10,581 nucleotides of DNA from Bryobacterales bacterium (GTDB lineage: Bacteria > Acidobacteriota > Terriglobia > Bryobacterales > Bryobacteraceae): the NCBI GenBank assembly GCA_003132865.1, contig PKYZ01000327.1, positions 1 to 10,581 of the forward strand, in the 5' to 3' direction. The translations under genes were made by a program, and so were the position numbers. Below, in pieces: positions 1 through 6,053 of the stretch; within the stretch, counting starts at the first letter, position 1; every line of letters starts with the position of its first letter. Below the pieces are notes generated by a model. The model had not been told where the DNA came from. It did not search any database and saw nothing but the letters and a program-made list of their open reading frames with translations.

Positions 1-768
1 ACGATCTACCGGGCATTCCCGATTGCTCCACGCCGCCGCGTCATTGGGCTCGAGCGCCAACGCCTGTTGCAGAGAAAGGATGGCTTCGTCAACCTTGCCC
101 TGTTCGTGCAGCATGACGCCCAAGTTGCTGTAGGCGGCCGCAAATCCTGGCTGGAGGGCAAGCGCCTTTTGGACGCAAACGATGGCCTCGGCAACCCGGC
201 CTCGCGCACGCCGCATGTTGCCCAGGTTGTTCCAGGCGTCGGCGTTTCGCGGATCGAGCTGGACCGCCTTTTCGAAGCACGCCATGGCTTCGGCGGCCAT
301 CTTCCGATGCGCAAAAACGCTGCCCATGTCATGGTGCGCCGTGGCATCGCCAGGACGCAGATGCAGCGCTTTTTCGAAGTGGGGCGCCGCCTCCTCCATG
401 CGACCCAGGGCGGCCAGTGTCCGGCCCAGGTTTTGGTGAGCTTCGGGATAATCCTGCTTCAGAGCAACGGCCTCCTGGTAGCACCGGACAGCCTCACCGG
501 GCTTGCCTTGGGCGGCGAGCACGGCGCCCAAGGTGTTGCAGAACTCGGCGACAGGCCGGCCACAGGCGGAGATGGCTTGGCGGGCCCACTGTTCGGCCTC
601 CTCCTGACAGCCCCGTTGGTGCGCGATCACGCCGAGCAGACGCAGGGTTTCAGCCTCGTTCGGCTGGCCGGCAATTATCCTGCGATAAAGCGCCTCGGCC
701 TGAGACAGGCGGCCGGCCTGGTGGTGCGCCACCGCCGCCCGGAAGGTTTTTTGGAGGCCACGGCTCAT
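1..768 (-). CDS. TPR-repeat protein, N-terminal part (runs off left edge)
   Basis: The minus-strand frame from the ATG at 766-768 is open for all 256 codons to the window edge. It is made almost wholly of tetratricopeptide repeats. Successive 34-residue units carry the usual W/N-LG...A..G....A...F..A signature, for example AHQNLGRTLAALGRMEEA near residue 110 and AWNNLGNMRRARGRVAEA near residue 178. No signal peptide or membrane segment is visible. TPR stretches of this kind often precede a glycosyltransferase (SPINDLY/OGT type) or sulfotransferase domain, but any such domain would lie outside the window. The ATG is the only good start before an in-frame stop at 802-804, and no strong ribosome site precedes it. 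The gene diverges from the neuB-type genes, which fits a glycan or flagellin-modification locus but does not prove it. The last visible codons (about residues 249-256) drift from the TPR consensus. Confidence 0.85.
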   Translation of the reverse strand, partial: MSRGLQKTFRAAVAHHQAGRLSQAEALYRRIIAGQPNEAETLRLLGVIAHQRGCQEEAEQWARQAISACGRPVAEFCNTLGAVLAAQGKPGEAVRCYQEAVALKQDYPEAHQNLGRTLAALGRMEEAAPHFEKALHLRPGDATAHHDMGSVFAHRKMAAEAMACFEKAVQLDPRNADAWNNLGNMRRARGRVAEAIVCVQKALALQPGFAAAYSNLGVMLHEQGKVDEAILSLQQALALEPNDAAAWSNRECPVDR

Positions 769-803
769 GATGAAGCTAGTGGGACAAACCCCGGATGGCT
801 CTC

Positions 804-825
804 AAAAAAGGCCGCGCCACGCCTT
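804..825 (-). terminator. Terminator-like hairpin with U-tract in the TPR gene leader
   Basis: On the minus strand AAGGC (825-821) can pair with GCCTT (812-808) across an 8-base loop, and the run of six T begins at the end of the stem (809-804). This is the shape of a weak intrinsic terminator or attenuator. It lies about 36 bases upstream of the TPR start, on the same strand. It may block read-through from the right, attenuate the TPR gene, or be the leftover terminator of a lost gene. The stem is only 5 bp, so confidence is low. Confidence 0.3.
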
Positions 826-862
826 GCCATGGCTTCCGCGCGCGCTTGATTTGATGAGCCCC

Positions 863-898
863 GCCGGTAATCGCCGGCCAGCCGGAGAATAATCCGGC
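863..898. other. Two tandem GCCGG/CCGGC hairpins in the divergent intergenic region
   Basis: GCCGG (863-867) pairs with CCGGC (874-878) over a 6-base loop. The same pair recurs at 881-885 and 894-898 over an 8-base loop. Because the arms are identical, the outer arms could also pair with each other. The structure sits between the divergent TPR gene and the neuB remnant. It could be a transcript structure or a protein site. No clear promoter hexamers were found around it. Confidence 0.4.
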
Positions 899-988
899 CC
901 AAAGGGCACTACATTGCCTAGTTGAGACAACAAGCCGGTCTATTTCCGTAGGCGGGAAATACGTTCCTCCTGGTCGACAGAGGTCGAA

Positions 989-1090
989 ATGCCGGAGCTT
1001 GCCATTGCCGGACGCAGGATCGGCCATCCACCGCTGGTCATCGCTGAGATTGGCATCAACACAGAGCGTAGTGGCTGTTTTCCGGCGTAA
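989..1090 (+). pseudogene. N-terminal remnant of a NeuB-type nonulosonate synthase
   Basis: The ATG at 989 has an AGAGG-like ribosome site just upstream and opens a frame of only 33 codons. It reads MPELAIAGRRIG, then HPPLVIAEIGIN, a good match to the start of bacterial sialic/legionaminic/pseudaminic acid synthases, whose first strand reads ...PP.VIAEIGINH.G. At residue 24 the match stops: the expected His is replaced by Thr and the frame ends ten codons later at TAA (1088-1090). The complete synthase that follows has its own AEIGCNHGG motif and a different N-terminus, so this is a piece of a second, related gene and not a missed 5' end. Its start signals look intact, so a 33-residue peptide could still be made. 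Confidence 0.65.
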
Positions 1091-1112
1091 GAACGCCAGC
1101 GGAATCGTGATC

Positions 1113-2069
1113 ATGAATAATAAATCGCTATCTTTATGCTATGAGGATCTTTCGGATCGGTTAGATTCGTACACACTACCCGTCAATTTGACGATCCCGA
1201 AGTTCGTCGCGGAGATAGGATGCAATCATGGGGGAAAACTCGGTGTCGCTAAACAAATGATTGTGGTAGCCAAGACTTGCGGCGCCGATGTCGCGAAGTT
1301 CCAAAGACGCTCCCCGCGGGAGCTCCTAACTTCCGAGCAGTACCATGCCCCCTACGACAATCCGCATAGCTTCGGCAGGACGTATGGTGAGCATCGCGAG
1401 GCGTTGGAATTCGACGCGTCTACGCACAGGCTTCTCAAGGCTTGCTGTGAAGAGCATGGCATCGAGTATTCAACGTCGGTCTGGGACGTAACGAGCGCCT
1501 GTGAAATCATCTCCCTGAAACCAAACTCCATCAAGGTACCCTCTGCGTGCAACAACAACATCGAAATGCTCGAGCTTCTGCGCGACGAATACGATGGTGA
1601 CGTGCACATATCGACCGGTATGACGACGCGAGAAGAGATCGACCGCGCCATAGCCGTTTTCCACGCCTGCCCCGAGCGGATCGTGCTCTATGCCTGCACG
1701 TCGGCATATCCGGCAGGCTCCAAAGACGTGTGTCTGCTTGAAATCGTACGGCTAGTCCGCCACTATAAACAAACTGACCTCGTCCGCGAGATCGGATTCT
1801 CAGGCCATCATAATGGCATCGCGCTGGATGCTATCGCCCCGCTGCTGGGGGCGACCATCATCGAGCGGCACTTCACGCTGGACCGAACGTCGAAGGGGTC
1901 GGATCACGCGGCGTCGCTGGAACCTGCGGGCTTCGCCAGGATCACGCGTAATGCGCGCCAAATCGCGGAAGCATGGACTCTGAAGAGCACCGATATCCTT
2001 CCTGTCGAAGTGCCCCAACGCAACAAGCTGAAATACCGCTCCCGGTTTCCCCTTGTCAAGGAAGCATGA
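1113..2069 (+). CDS. neuB: NeuB/NANS-type sialic acid (nonulosonate) synthase, lacking the SAF domain
   Basis: This 318-residue protein is predicted to condense phosphoenolpyruvate with an N-acetylmannosamine-like sugar, or its 6-phosphate, to give a nine-carbon keto acid. Visible family motifs are FVAEIGCNHGG (31-41), DVAKFQ with the active-site Lys63, HISTGM (165-170), SAYPAG (198-203), GFSGHH (228-233), IIERHFTLDRT (249-259) and KGSDHAASLEP (261-271). His232 and His253 match the metal-binding histidines of the family. The GFSGHH and KGSDHAASLEP variants resemble animal Neu5Ac-9-phosphate synthase more than E. coli or meningococcal NeuB, which read GYSDH. The C-terminal antifreeze-like (SAF) domain, present in most members of about 340-360 residues, is absent. 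ATG 1113 is preferred because the longer frame from 999 only overlaps the upstream remnant in another phase. The 5' part is visibly poorer in G+C than its neighbours (28 of 60 bases at 1141-1200). The stop overlaps the next start (ATGA). Confidence 0.85.
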   Translation: MNNKSLSLCYEDLSDRLDSYTLPVNLTIPKFVAEIGCNHGGKLGVAKQMIVVAKTCGADVAKFQRRSPRELLTSEQYHAPYDNPHSFGRTYGEHREALEFDASTHRLLKACCEEHGIEYSTSVWDVTSACEIISLKPNSIKVPSACNNNIEMLELLRDEYDGDVHISTGMTTREEIDRAIAVFHACPERIVLYACTSAYPAGSKDVCLLEIVRLVRHYKQTDLVREIGFSGHHNGIALDAIAPLLGATIIERHFTLDRTSKGSDHAASLEPAGFARITRNARQIAEAWTLKSTDILPVEVPQRNKLKYRSRFPLVKEA

Positions 2070-3298
2070 AGACCGGCGGAGTGTTGGCTATTGTTCCTGC
2101 TCGGGGCGGCTCCAAAGGGCTGTCAAGGAAAAACCTGCGGCTGCTCGGCGGACATCCGTTGACGGGGTGGGCGGTGCAGGCAGGCGTTCAAGCGGCAGCA
2201 GTCGAGCGGACTATCTGTACGACCGATGATCCCGAGATCGCCGCTGTTGCCAAGGCATATGGGGCGGAGGTGCCCTTTTTGAGGCCACCTGAACTGGCGC
2301 AAGACACGACCCTTGACCTGCCGGTGTTCATCCACACGCTCGATTGGCTGGCTGACCGGGAAAACTGGCAACCGGAGTTCGTGATTCATCTGCGGCCCAC
2401 ATCGCCGTTCCGCGGACGCGACTATGTGGACCATGCCGTGCGCCTCTTGCGCGGCGATCCGCAATGCACTTCGGTTCGTTCCGTTTGCCGGCCGGCCGCG
2501 ACGCCGTTCAAGATGTGGCGTCTGAGCAAGGGCGGGAGACAGGCGCCCTATATGCTTCCACTACTCGACATTCCTGGCAATCCGGAACCGTTCAATTCAC
2601 CTCGCCAGGCGCTGCCGGCCGTGTATTGGCATAATGGAATTGTCGACGCAATGCGAGTTTCGACGCTATATGCCGGTTCCATGACGGGCCCTCGGATCTT
2701 GCCCCTACTCGTCGACGAACGACTTGCGGTGGACATAGATACCGAACTCGATCTCCACGTGGCGGAGGTGTTGGCGCAGGAGATCGACTGCGTGCGGCCC
2801 GCGAAGCCACTGCCATGGAAGTCGGTCAGACTGCTGGCCCTCGATTGTGACGGAACATTGACGCCCGGGTCGATGTACTACGACGGCACCGGCGAAGTGC
2901 TGAAGCGTTTCCACACACACGATGGCCATGGCATCAGCGCCGTTCAGGCCCTCGGCGTCGAGGTCGCATTGATCACACGCGAACGCAGCGACATCCCCGA
3001 GGCGCGCGCGCGCAAACTGGGCTTTTCCCGCGTCCACACGGGCATCCTCGACAAAGTGCAGACCCTGCGCGCCATCTGCGAACAGGAAGGGATCGGGTTC
3101 AGTGAAGTCGCTTATATCGGCGATGATCAGCCTGATATCGAAGTGATGGCCGCCGTTGCACAGGCGGGAGGCATTTCTTGCGCCCCGTCGGACGCCCGGC
3201 GGGAAGCGCGGGCCGCGGCCCGATTCCTGTGTGGCTCTCCCGGGGGACGCGGTGCCGTACGAGACGTGTGTGACTTGATCGCCGCCGCGAAGCGATGA
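2066..3298 (+). CDS. neuA: Fused CMP-nonulosonate cytidylyltransferase and KdsC-like HAD phosphatase
   Basis: A 410-residue two-domain protein. Residues 1-240 are a CMP-sialic acid synthetase type cytidylyltransferase: the nucleotide loop IVPARGGSKGLSRKN (9-23), TTDDPEIA (52-59), HLRPTSPFR (108-116) and the metal-binding VDIDTELDL (222-230, Asp223 and Asp225). It would activate a nonulosonic acid with CTP. Residues 252-405 are a KdsC-like HAD phosphatase: LALDCDGTLT with Asp260/Asp262, ALITRERSD with Thr304, Lys330 in GILDK, GDDQPD with Asp353/Asp354, and a C-terminal GGRGAVRDVCDLI. All expected catalytic residues are present. Animal CMAS has the same domain order, and the HAD part may dephosphorylate the 9-phosphate made by the upstream synthase. 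AAGGA at 2058-2062 is a good ribosome site, and the ATGA overlap implies translational coupling with neuB. A second ATGA overlap at the 3' end leads into a broken gene. Confidence 0.88.
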   Translation: MKTGGVLAIVPARGGSKGLSRKNLRLLGGHPLTGWAVQAGVQAAAVERTICTTDDPEIAAVAKAYGAEVPFLRPPELAQDTTLDLPVFIHTLDWLADRENWQPEFVIHLRPTSPFRGRDYVDHAVRLLRGDPQCTSVRSVCRPAATPFKMWRLSKGGRQAPYMLPLLDIPGNPEPFNSPRQALPAVYWHNGIVDAMRVSTLYAGSMTGPRILPLLVDERLAVDIDTELDLHVAEVLAQEIDCVRPAKPLPWKSVRLLALDCDGTLTPGSMYYDGTGEVLKRFHTHDGHGISAVQALGVEVALITRERSDIPEARARKLGFSRVHTGILDKVQTLRAICEQEGIGFSEVAYIGDDQPDIEVMAAVAQAGGISCAPSDARREARAAARFLCGSPGGRGAVRDVCDLIAAAKR

Positions 3299-3372
3299 GT
3301 CGCAAATCTGAACGGATTCTCGTGTGCCGAGCCGGATCCATTGACCGCGCTTTCCGATGGGCGCCTAACTAA
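3295..3372 (+). pseudogene. 5' remnant of an operon gene, possibly a Gfo/Idh/MocA oxidoreductase
   Basis: The ATG at 3295 overlaps the stop of the neuA fusion (ATGA), the same coupling seen between neuB and neuA, so a third operon gene began here. The frame ends after 25 codons (MSRKSERILV, then CRAGSIDRAFRWAPN). The stretch ILVCRAGSIDR resembles the first Rossmann strand and glycine loop of Gfo/Idh/MocA sugar dehydrogenases (ILVCGAGSIGRRH), with two glycines lost. Such oxidoreductases are common in nonulosonate clusters. The frame ends in the repeat CTAACTAACTAAC, which also holds the stop codon of the convergent methyltransferase, so the two frames overlap by four bases. The family call rests on about a dozen residues and is tentative. 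The truncation and the coupling are seen directly. Confidence 0.5.
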
Positions 3373-4334
3373 CTAACCGTTTTGGGGATTCCAAGGGTGC
3401 GTTTGCGCCCGGCGAACCGGAACTGTCCCGGCATCAGCAATCCGGAGCGCACACAGTACTCGTCAAACAGGCGCAGAAAAGCGGCCATCTCGAGGGCATC
3501 GGCTTCCGTGCCCCGCACGCCTCCGATCATGCGCGGCAGGAAGGCGTGTCCATTTTGGAACGCCGTTTGGTCGAAGCGTTCCCGTAGGGCGGCAAGCATG
3601 CCATCGGCATAACTCGAGTTATCCTGTGGCGACTGCGCGGGCGCATCCCGATCCCGCTGCTCGCGATATTCCGCAAGACAGTCGTCCACCAGGGATCCCA
3701 ACTGCGCGGTATCGCCGGGCAGGCGCAGCGTTTCATGCCAGCGGCCAGACCGCGAAAGCAGGAGGCGGATCAGCAGCGCGACCGCGGCGTTCAGAGGCGA
3801 AAACCAGTCGCGGGCCGGTTCGACGGCAATAATGGCTCCCTCCGGTTCGAGCAGGCCCAGCACCCGGTCCAGGACGGCGCCCGGATTATCGAAGTGATGC
3901 AGTACCCCAAAAAAGCAGATCGCCTGGTATCGCTCCCCGCACTCCCAAGTAAAGATATCTCCGACAGCATACGAGAGGCTGCCGAAGCTCTCCCGGTAGG
4001 GGTTCTCGGCGGCCATGCGCCGCGCCACCCGGACACATTCGGGCGACAGTTCCACTCCCGTGACCCGATGCCCGTTCCTAGCCAGTTCCAGCGCCATATG
4101 GCCGGGGCCGGAACCGACTTCGAGTATGCGGGACCCCGGGGGGATTTGGGCGAGCGCGAAACGAAAGTCCTCGCCGAAGATGGAGTCGATGTACTCCGGC
4201 CGCCGCCAGGGGTTGTTGTAGAACCAATCGCACGGCTGCGCGCGTCTGAGGTCCGGGACGTGGCCATGGGCGATGCGCTCACGGATCTGCAGGTCGAAAG
4301 CCGCCGCTTCGTCTTTCAAGCGATTGGTTTTCAT
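3369..4334 (-). CDS. Class I SAM-dependent methyltransferase
   Basis: A soluble protein of 321 residues (327 if the upstream GTG at 4352 is used). Numbered from that GTG, it shows motif I ILEVGSGPGHMALELA (76-91), the acidic residue ending strand 2 in VTGVELSPE (Glu101), YAVGDIF (128-134) for motif II, and CFFGVLHHFDNPG (146-158), a post-II pattern usual in small-molecule and sugar methyltransferases. The N-terminus carries a CDWFYNNPWRRPEYID motif (41-56). The C-terminal third is not recognised and may bind substrate. It lies beside nonulosonate genes and flagellar debris, so a glycan or flagellin-sugar substrate is a reasonable guess and no more. ATG 4334 is chosen over GTG 4352 although neither has a good ribosome site. 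A TACAAT hexamer on the minus strand (4361-4356) could be a -10 box and would favour the ATG. No clear gene lies between it and the FlgL fragment (4335-4605). Confidence 0.8.
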   Translation of the reverse strand: MKTNRLKDEAAAFDLQIRERIAHGHVPDLRRAQPCDWFYNNPWRRPEYIDSIFGEDFRFALAQIPPGSRILEVGSGPGHMALELARNGHRVTGVELSPECVRVARRMAAENPYRESFGSLSYAVGDIFTWECGERYQAICFFGVLHHFDNPGAVLDRVLGLLEPEGAIIAVEPARDWFSPLNAAVALLIRLLLSRSGRWHETLRLPGDTAQLGSLVDDCLAEYREQRDRDAPAQSPQDNSSYADGMLAALRERFDQTAFQNGHAFLPRMIGGVRGTEADALEMAAFLRLFDEYCVRSGLLMPGQFRFAGRKRTLGIPKTVS

Positions 4335-4605
4335 CGAAACATTACTGCTCACCCTATTGTACGCGAGGTTGCCTCGGGTTTACCGGAGGGGGTGGGCAGA
4401 TCGCCGGGCGCACAAACACAGGGGCTCCCCGGCGTGGGTCCCAGCGCGTGCAGGGATAAGGCTTGGCCGATGCAAGCGCGCTCGGCACGCCCGTCGCGCG
4501 GGGCTACCGCCGCCCAAAGGCCGCGGATCTCCCGGGAATTCCGACGGGTGGCGAAACTGCTCCTCGGCCGGTTCTTTATCAGGCGCTGGACCCGGGGTCG
4601 TCGTA

Positions 4606-5148
4606 CTACCCCAGATAGTTAAACAAGCTTTGGGGCTTGAGCATGGCCTGCGAGGCCATGGCGGCCTGCAAATCGGTGTTGGCGGTGGTCAAATCCAGGG
4701 AGGCTTGGGCCGCGTCCGCATCCTGCTCGTTGCTGAGCTGCTGTTGCACTTCGATGAGCGTCTGGCTGGCCGAGTTGCCGGCGGCGGTGAGGTTGTTCTG
4801 GGCCGCGCCGTAGAAACTGCTTTCATCGTTCAGATGCGCCGAGGCGGTCTGTATGTTCGTCACGGCCGTCAGGATGCCCGGGCCGTCATTGTTCTGCAGC
4901 GCGGTCAGCAGGCCGGTAACCGCTCCGAAGACGTTAGCCGCCGTGGGTTTTCCGGTGGCGTCCTGGTCGTCGAAGATCTGCTGGGCAGTCAATCCGACGG
5001 AGATCTTCAAGCCGTTGGCATCCTCGATTTGTCCGGGAGGGCCGGGCTGAGTCATCTGCAGGACAGAGTCGCCGTTGGCTGCCATGGTGTACTGCGGTTG
5101 CCCGCTCAGGTCGCCGCTGAAGATGTACTGGCCGTTTACAGAGGTCGC
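4606..5148 (-). pseudogene. flgL: C-terminal fragment of flagellar hook-filament junction protein FlgL
   Basis: About 178 residues, from ATSVNGQYIFSGD to the terminal SLFNYLG before the stop at 4606-4608, resemble the C-terminal half of FlgL (hook-associated protein 3). NGQYIFSG matches the (G)RYIFGG-type motif in the middle of FlgL. The C-terminal helix (LDLTTANTDLQAAMASQAML, then KPQSLFNYLG) has the form with which FlgL and flagellins pack in the filament core. The N-terminal helical half, needed for assembly and export, is missing. Upstream of about 5148 the reading frame runs antisense-like through the exporter gene and encodes nothing recognisable. Full FlgL is usually 300-400 residues or more. 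The fragment has no start codon or ribosome site of its own, so it is probably silent. A low-complexity flagellin instead of FlgL is the main alternative. Confidence 0.7.
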
Positions 5149-5645
5149 GCGATCAGGATGACGCAAAGCAGCATGGCGACCGGCGACACCAGGGCGATAT
5201 AGCCCATGGTGCAGACGATCATGACGGCGCCTTGGGCGGCGGCGAACAGCGGCCGCGTTGCCTGGCCGATGGCCGCCGTGTCGCGGCTGATCCGGGAATG
5301 AATGTCGGCCTCGCCGATGGATTCCAGCGTCAGCAGGTCGGAGCGGCGGATCTTGTCGGCCAGCCGCAACCGTACGCTGCAAATGGCGGCCTCGGTGATC
5401 CTGGTGGATTCATAGAGGATGTAGCGCAGGGAATAGACGAACAGCGCGATGGACAGGCCGAACCACAGAAAAAGCCGCCAGGACGGTCCGCCTCCCTTCA
5501 AGGCATCGACCGCAGCATTGATTACCGCCAGGTTCATTGCATTGGCAATGCCGGAAGCGGCCGTCAGTACCAGCAGTTTCCGGTCCAGAGCGTGGGTTTC
5601 ACGCTGTAGGAAAGCGAAAATGCCGAACCGCTTCAATTTGTTCAT
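5136..5645 (-). pseudogene. Truncated cyclic-peptide export ABC transporter (SyrD/PvdE type)
   Basis: The frame gives 169 residues. Hydrophobic segments lie at about 24-46, 56-77 and 136-166, as in the first part of an ABC exporter transmembrane domain. The loop ESIGEADIHSRISRDTAAIG (108-127) matches the cytoplasmic coupling region of SyrD/PvdE-like peptide and siderophore exporters. Family members are about 550 residues and carry an ATPase domain. Here the sequence stops at about Arg167, with Walker A, the signature motif and Walker B all missing, and runs straight into the flgL fragment. Without the ATPase it cannot be an active exporter. The ATG at 5643-5645 overlaps the stop of a short upstream frame (ATGA), so it was once an internal operon gene. 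It fits the NRPS upstream as the former product exporter, which is inference. Confidence 0.75.
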
Positions 5646-5818
5646 GAGGCACCAGGGGCGATGCGAACGCGCATTGGATGTCGCACAGGGCCGGAGATAA
5701 TTTCATGGCCGTTGATGACTTGGATGGTGCCCGCTTCCCGTTGCAGCGTGTTGGTGGCTTCCAGGTCTCTGCACACAGCAAGACCTGTCGATCCTCCCAG
5801 AATACCGTAACAGCCTTG
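5642..5818 (-). pseudogene. 3' remnant of an unrecognised gene, ATGA-coupled to the exporter
   Basis: The last 58 codons before TGA 5642-5644 are open and end GTIQVINGHEIISGPVRHPM, then RVRIAPGAS. They overlap the exporter start by ATGA, the usual sign of a real operon neighbour. Going upstream the same frame enters a REP-like repeat at 5819 and gives only the repeat-derived peptide found wherever such repeats are read through, so the 5' part of the gene is gone. The family is not recognised. The alternating hydrophobic pattern suggests beta strands near a protein C-terminus. It could also be chance open frame. Confidence 0.35.
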
Positions 5819-5927
5819 GTGGGGCAGGCTCTGAGCCTGCGCGGGACTCCCAGTCCCGCCTGGACATTTCCACCAGCCCTGCCAATGCGGAGCTGAGAGC
5901 TCCGCGCGGACTGAGAGTCCGCCCCAC
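5819..5927. repeat. Inverted pair of REP-like repeats (BIME-like element)
   Basis: The element is bounded by GTGGGGC (5819-5825) and its complement GCCCCAC (5921-5927). Each half has two adjacent hairpins: GCAGGCTC/GAGCCTGC (5824-5831/5833-5840) and GCGGGACT/AGTCCCGC (5841-5848/5852-5859) on the left; GCGGAGCT/AGCTCCGC (5887-5894/5898-5905) and GCGGACT/AGTCCGC (5906-5912/5916-5922) on the right. The right half is the left half inverted. The GTGG head followed by a palindrome is the layout of REP sequences mobilised by RAYT (TnpA-REP) transposases. No transposase is present here. The rest of the 5646-6053 gap holds only the remnant at 5642-5818 and, at 5928-6053, nothing recognisable. Confidence 0.75.
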
Positions 5928-6053
5928 ATCATTCGCAGCGGACGCCCCATGCACACTGTCATTTCGAAGAGCACGAATCTCCGGGTGGCAAAGATCAAGA
6001 TGGTTACGGCGCCGTGAGTGCTCCGCCGTTTGCCGTCACCTTCATTCCCAGCG

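Noticed and set aside
67..849. 260-codon plus-strand frame across the TPR gene
   Set aside because: It is an antisense shadow of the TPR repeats in high-GC DNA, with no domain pattern and no ribosome site.
902..918. Sigma-54-like promoter GGCAC...TTGC upstream of the neuB remnant
   Set aside because: GG and GC are separated by nine bases, whereas working sigma-54 promoters need ten. The match is otherwise partial, so it is not annotated.
999..1112. Longer start for neuB from TTG 999
   Set aside because: This extension is the out-of-frame reading of the NeuB remnant and carries no family motif. ATG 1113 gives the natural start of the protein.
776..1114. 112-codon minus-strand frame in the divergent intergenic region
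   Set aside because: It overlaps the NeuB remnant antisense, has no ribosome site and no recognisable motif.
4589..4599. GACCC-G-GGGTC palindrome just after the flgL stop as a terminator
   Set aside because: The stem is 5 bp with a one-base centre and no T-tract follows on the minus strand.
3735..5202. Plus-strand frames of about 300 codons opposite the methyltransferase and flgL fragment
   Set aside because: They run antisense through sequence with recognisable minus-strand motifs and across intergenic DNA, and show no family resemblance.
5703..5998. Short minus-strand proteins containing RRDWESRAGSEPAP
   Set aside because: This peptide is the read-through of the REP-like repeat. The same string appears near the other copy at 7043-7109, so it is a repeat artefact and not a gene.
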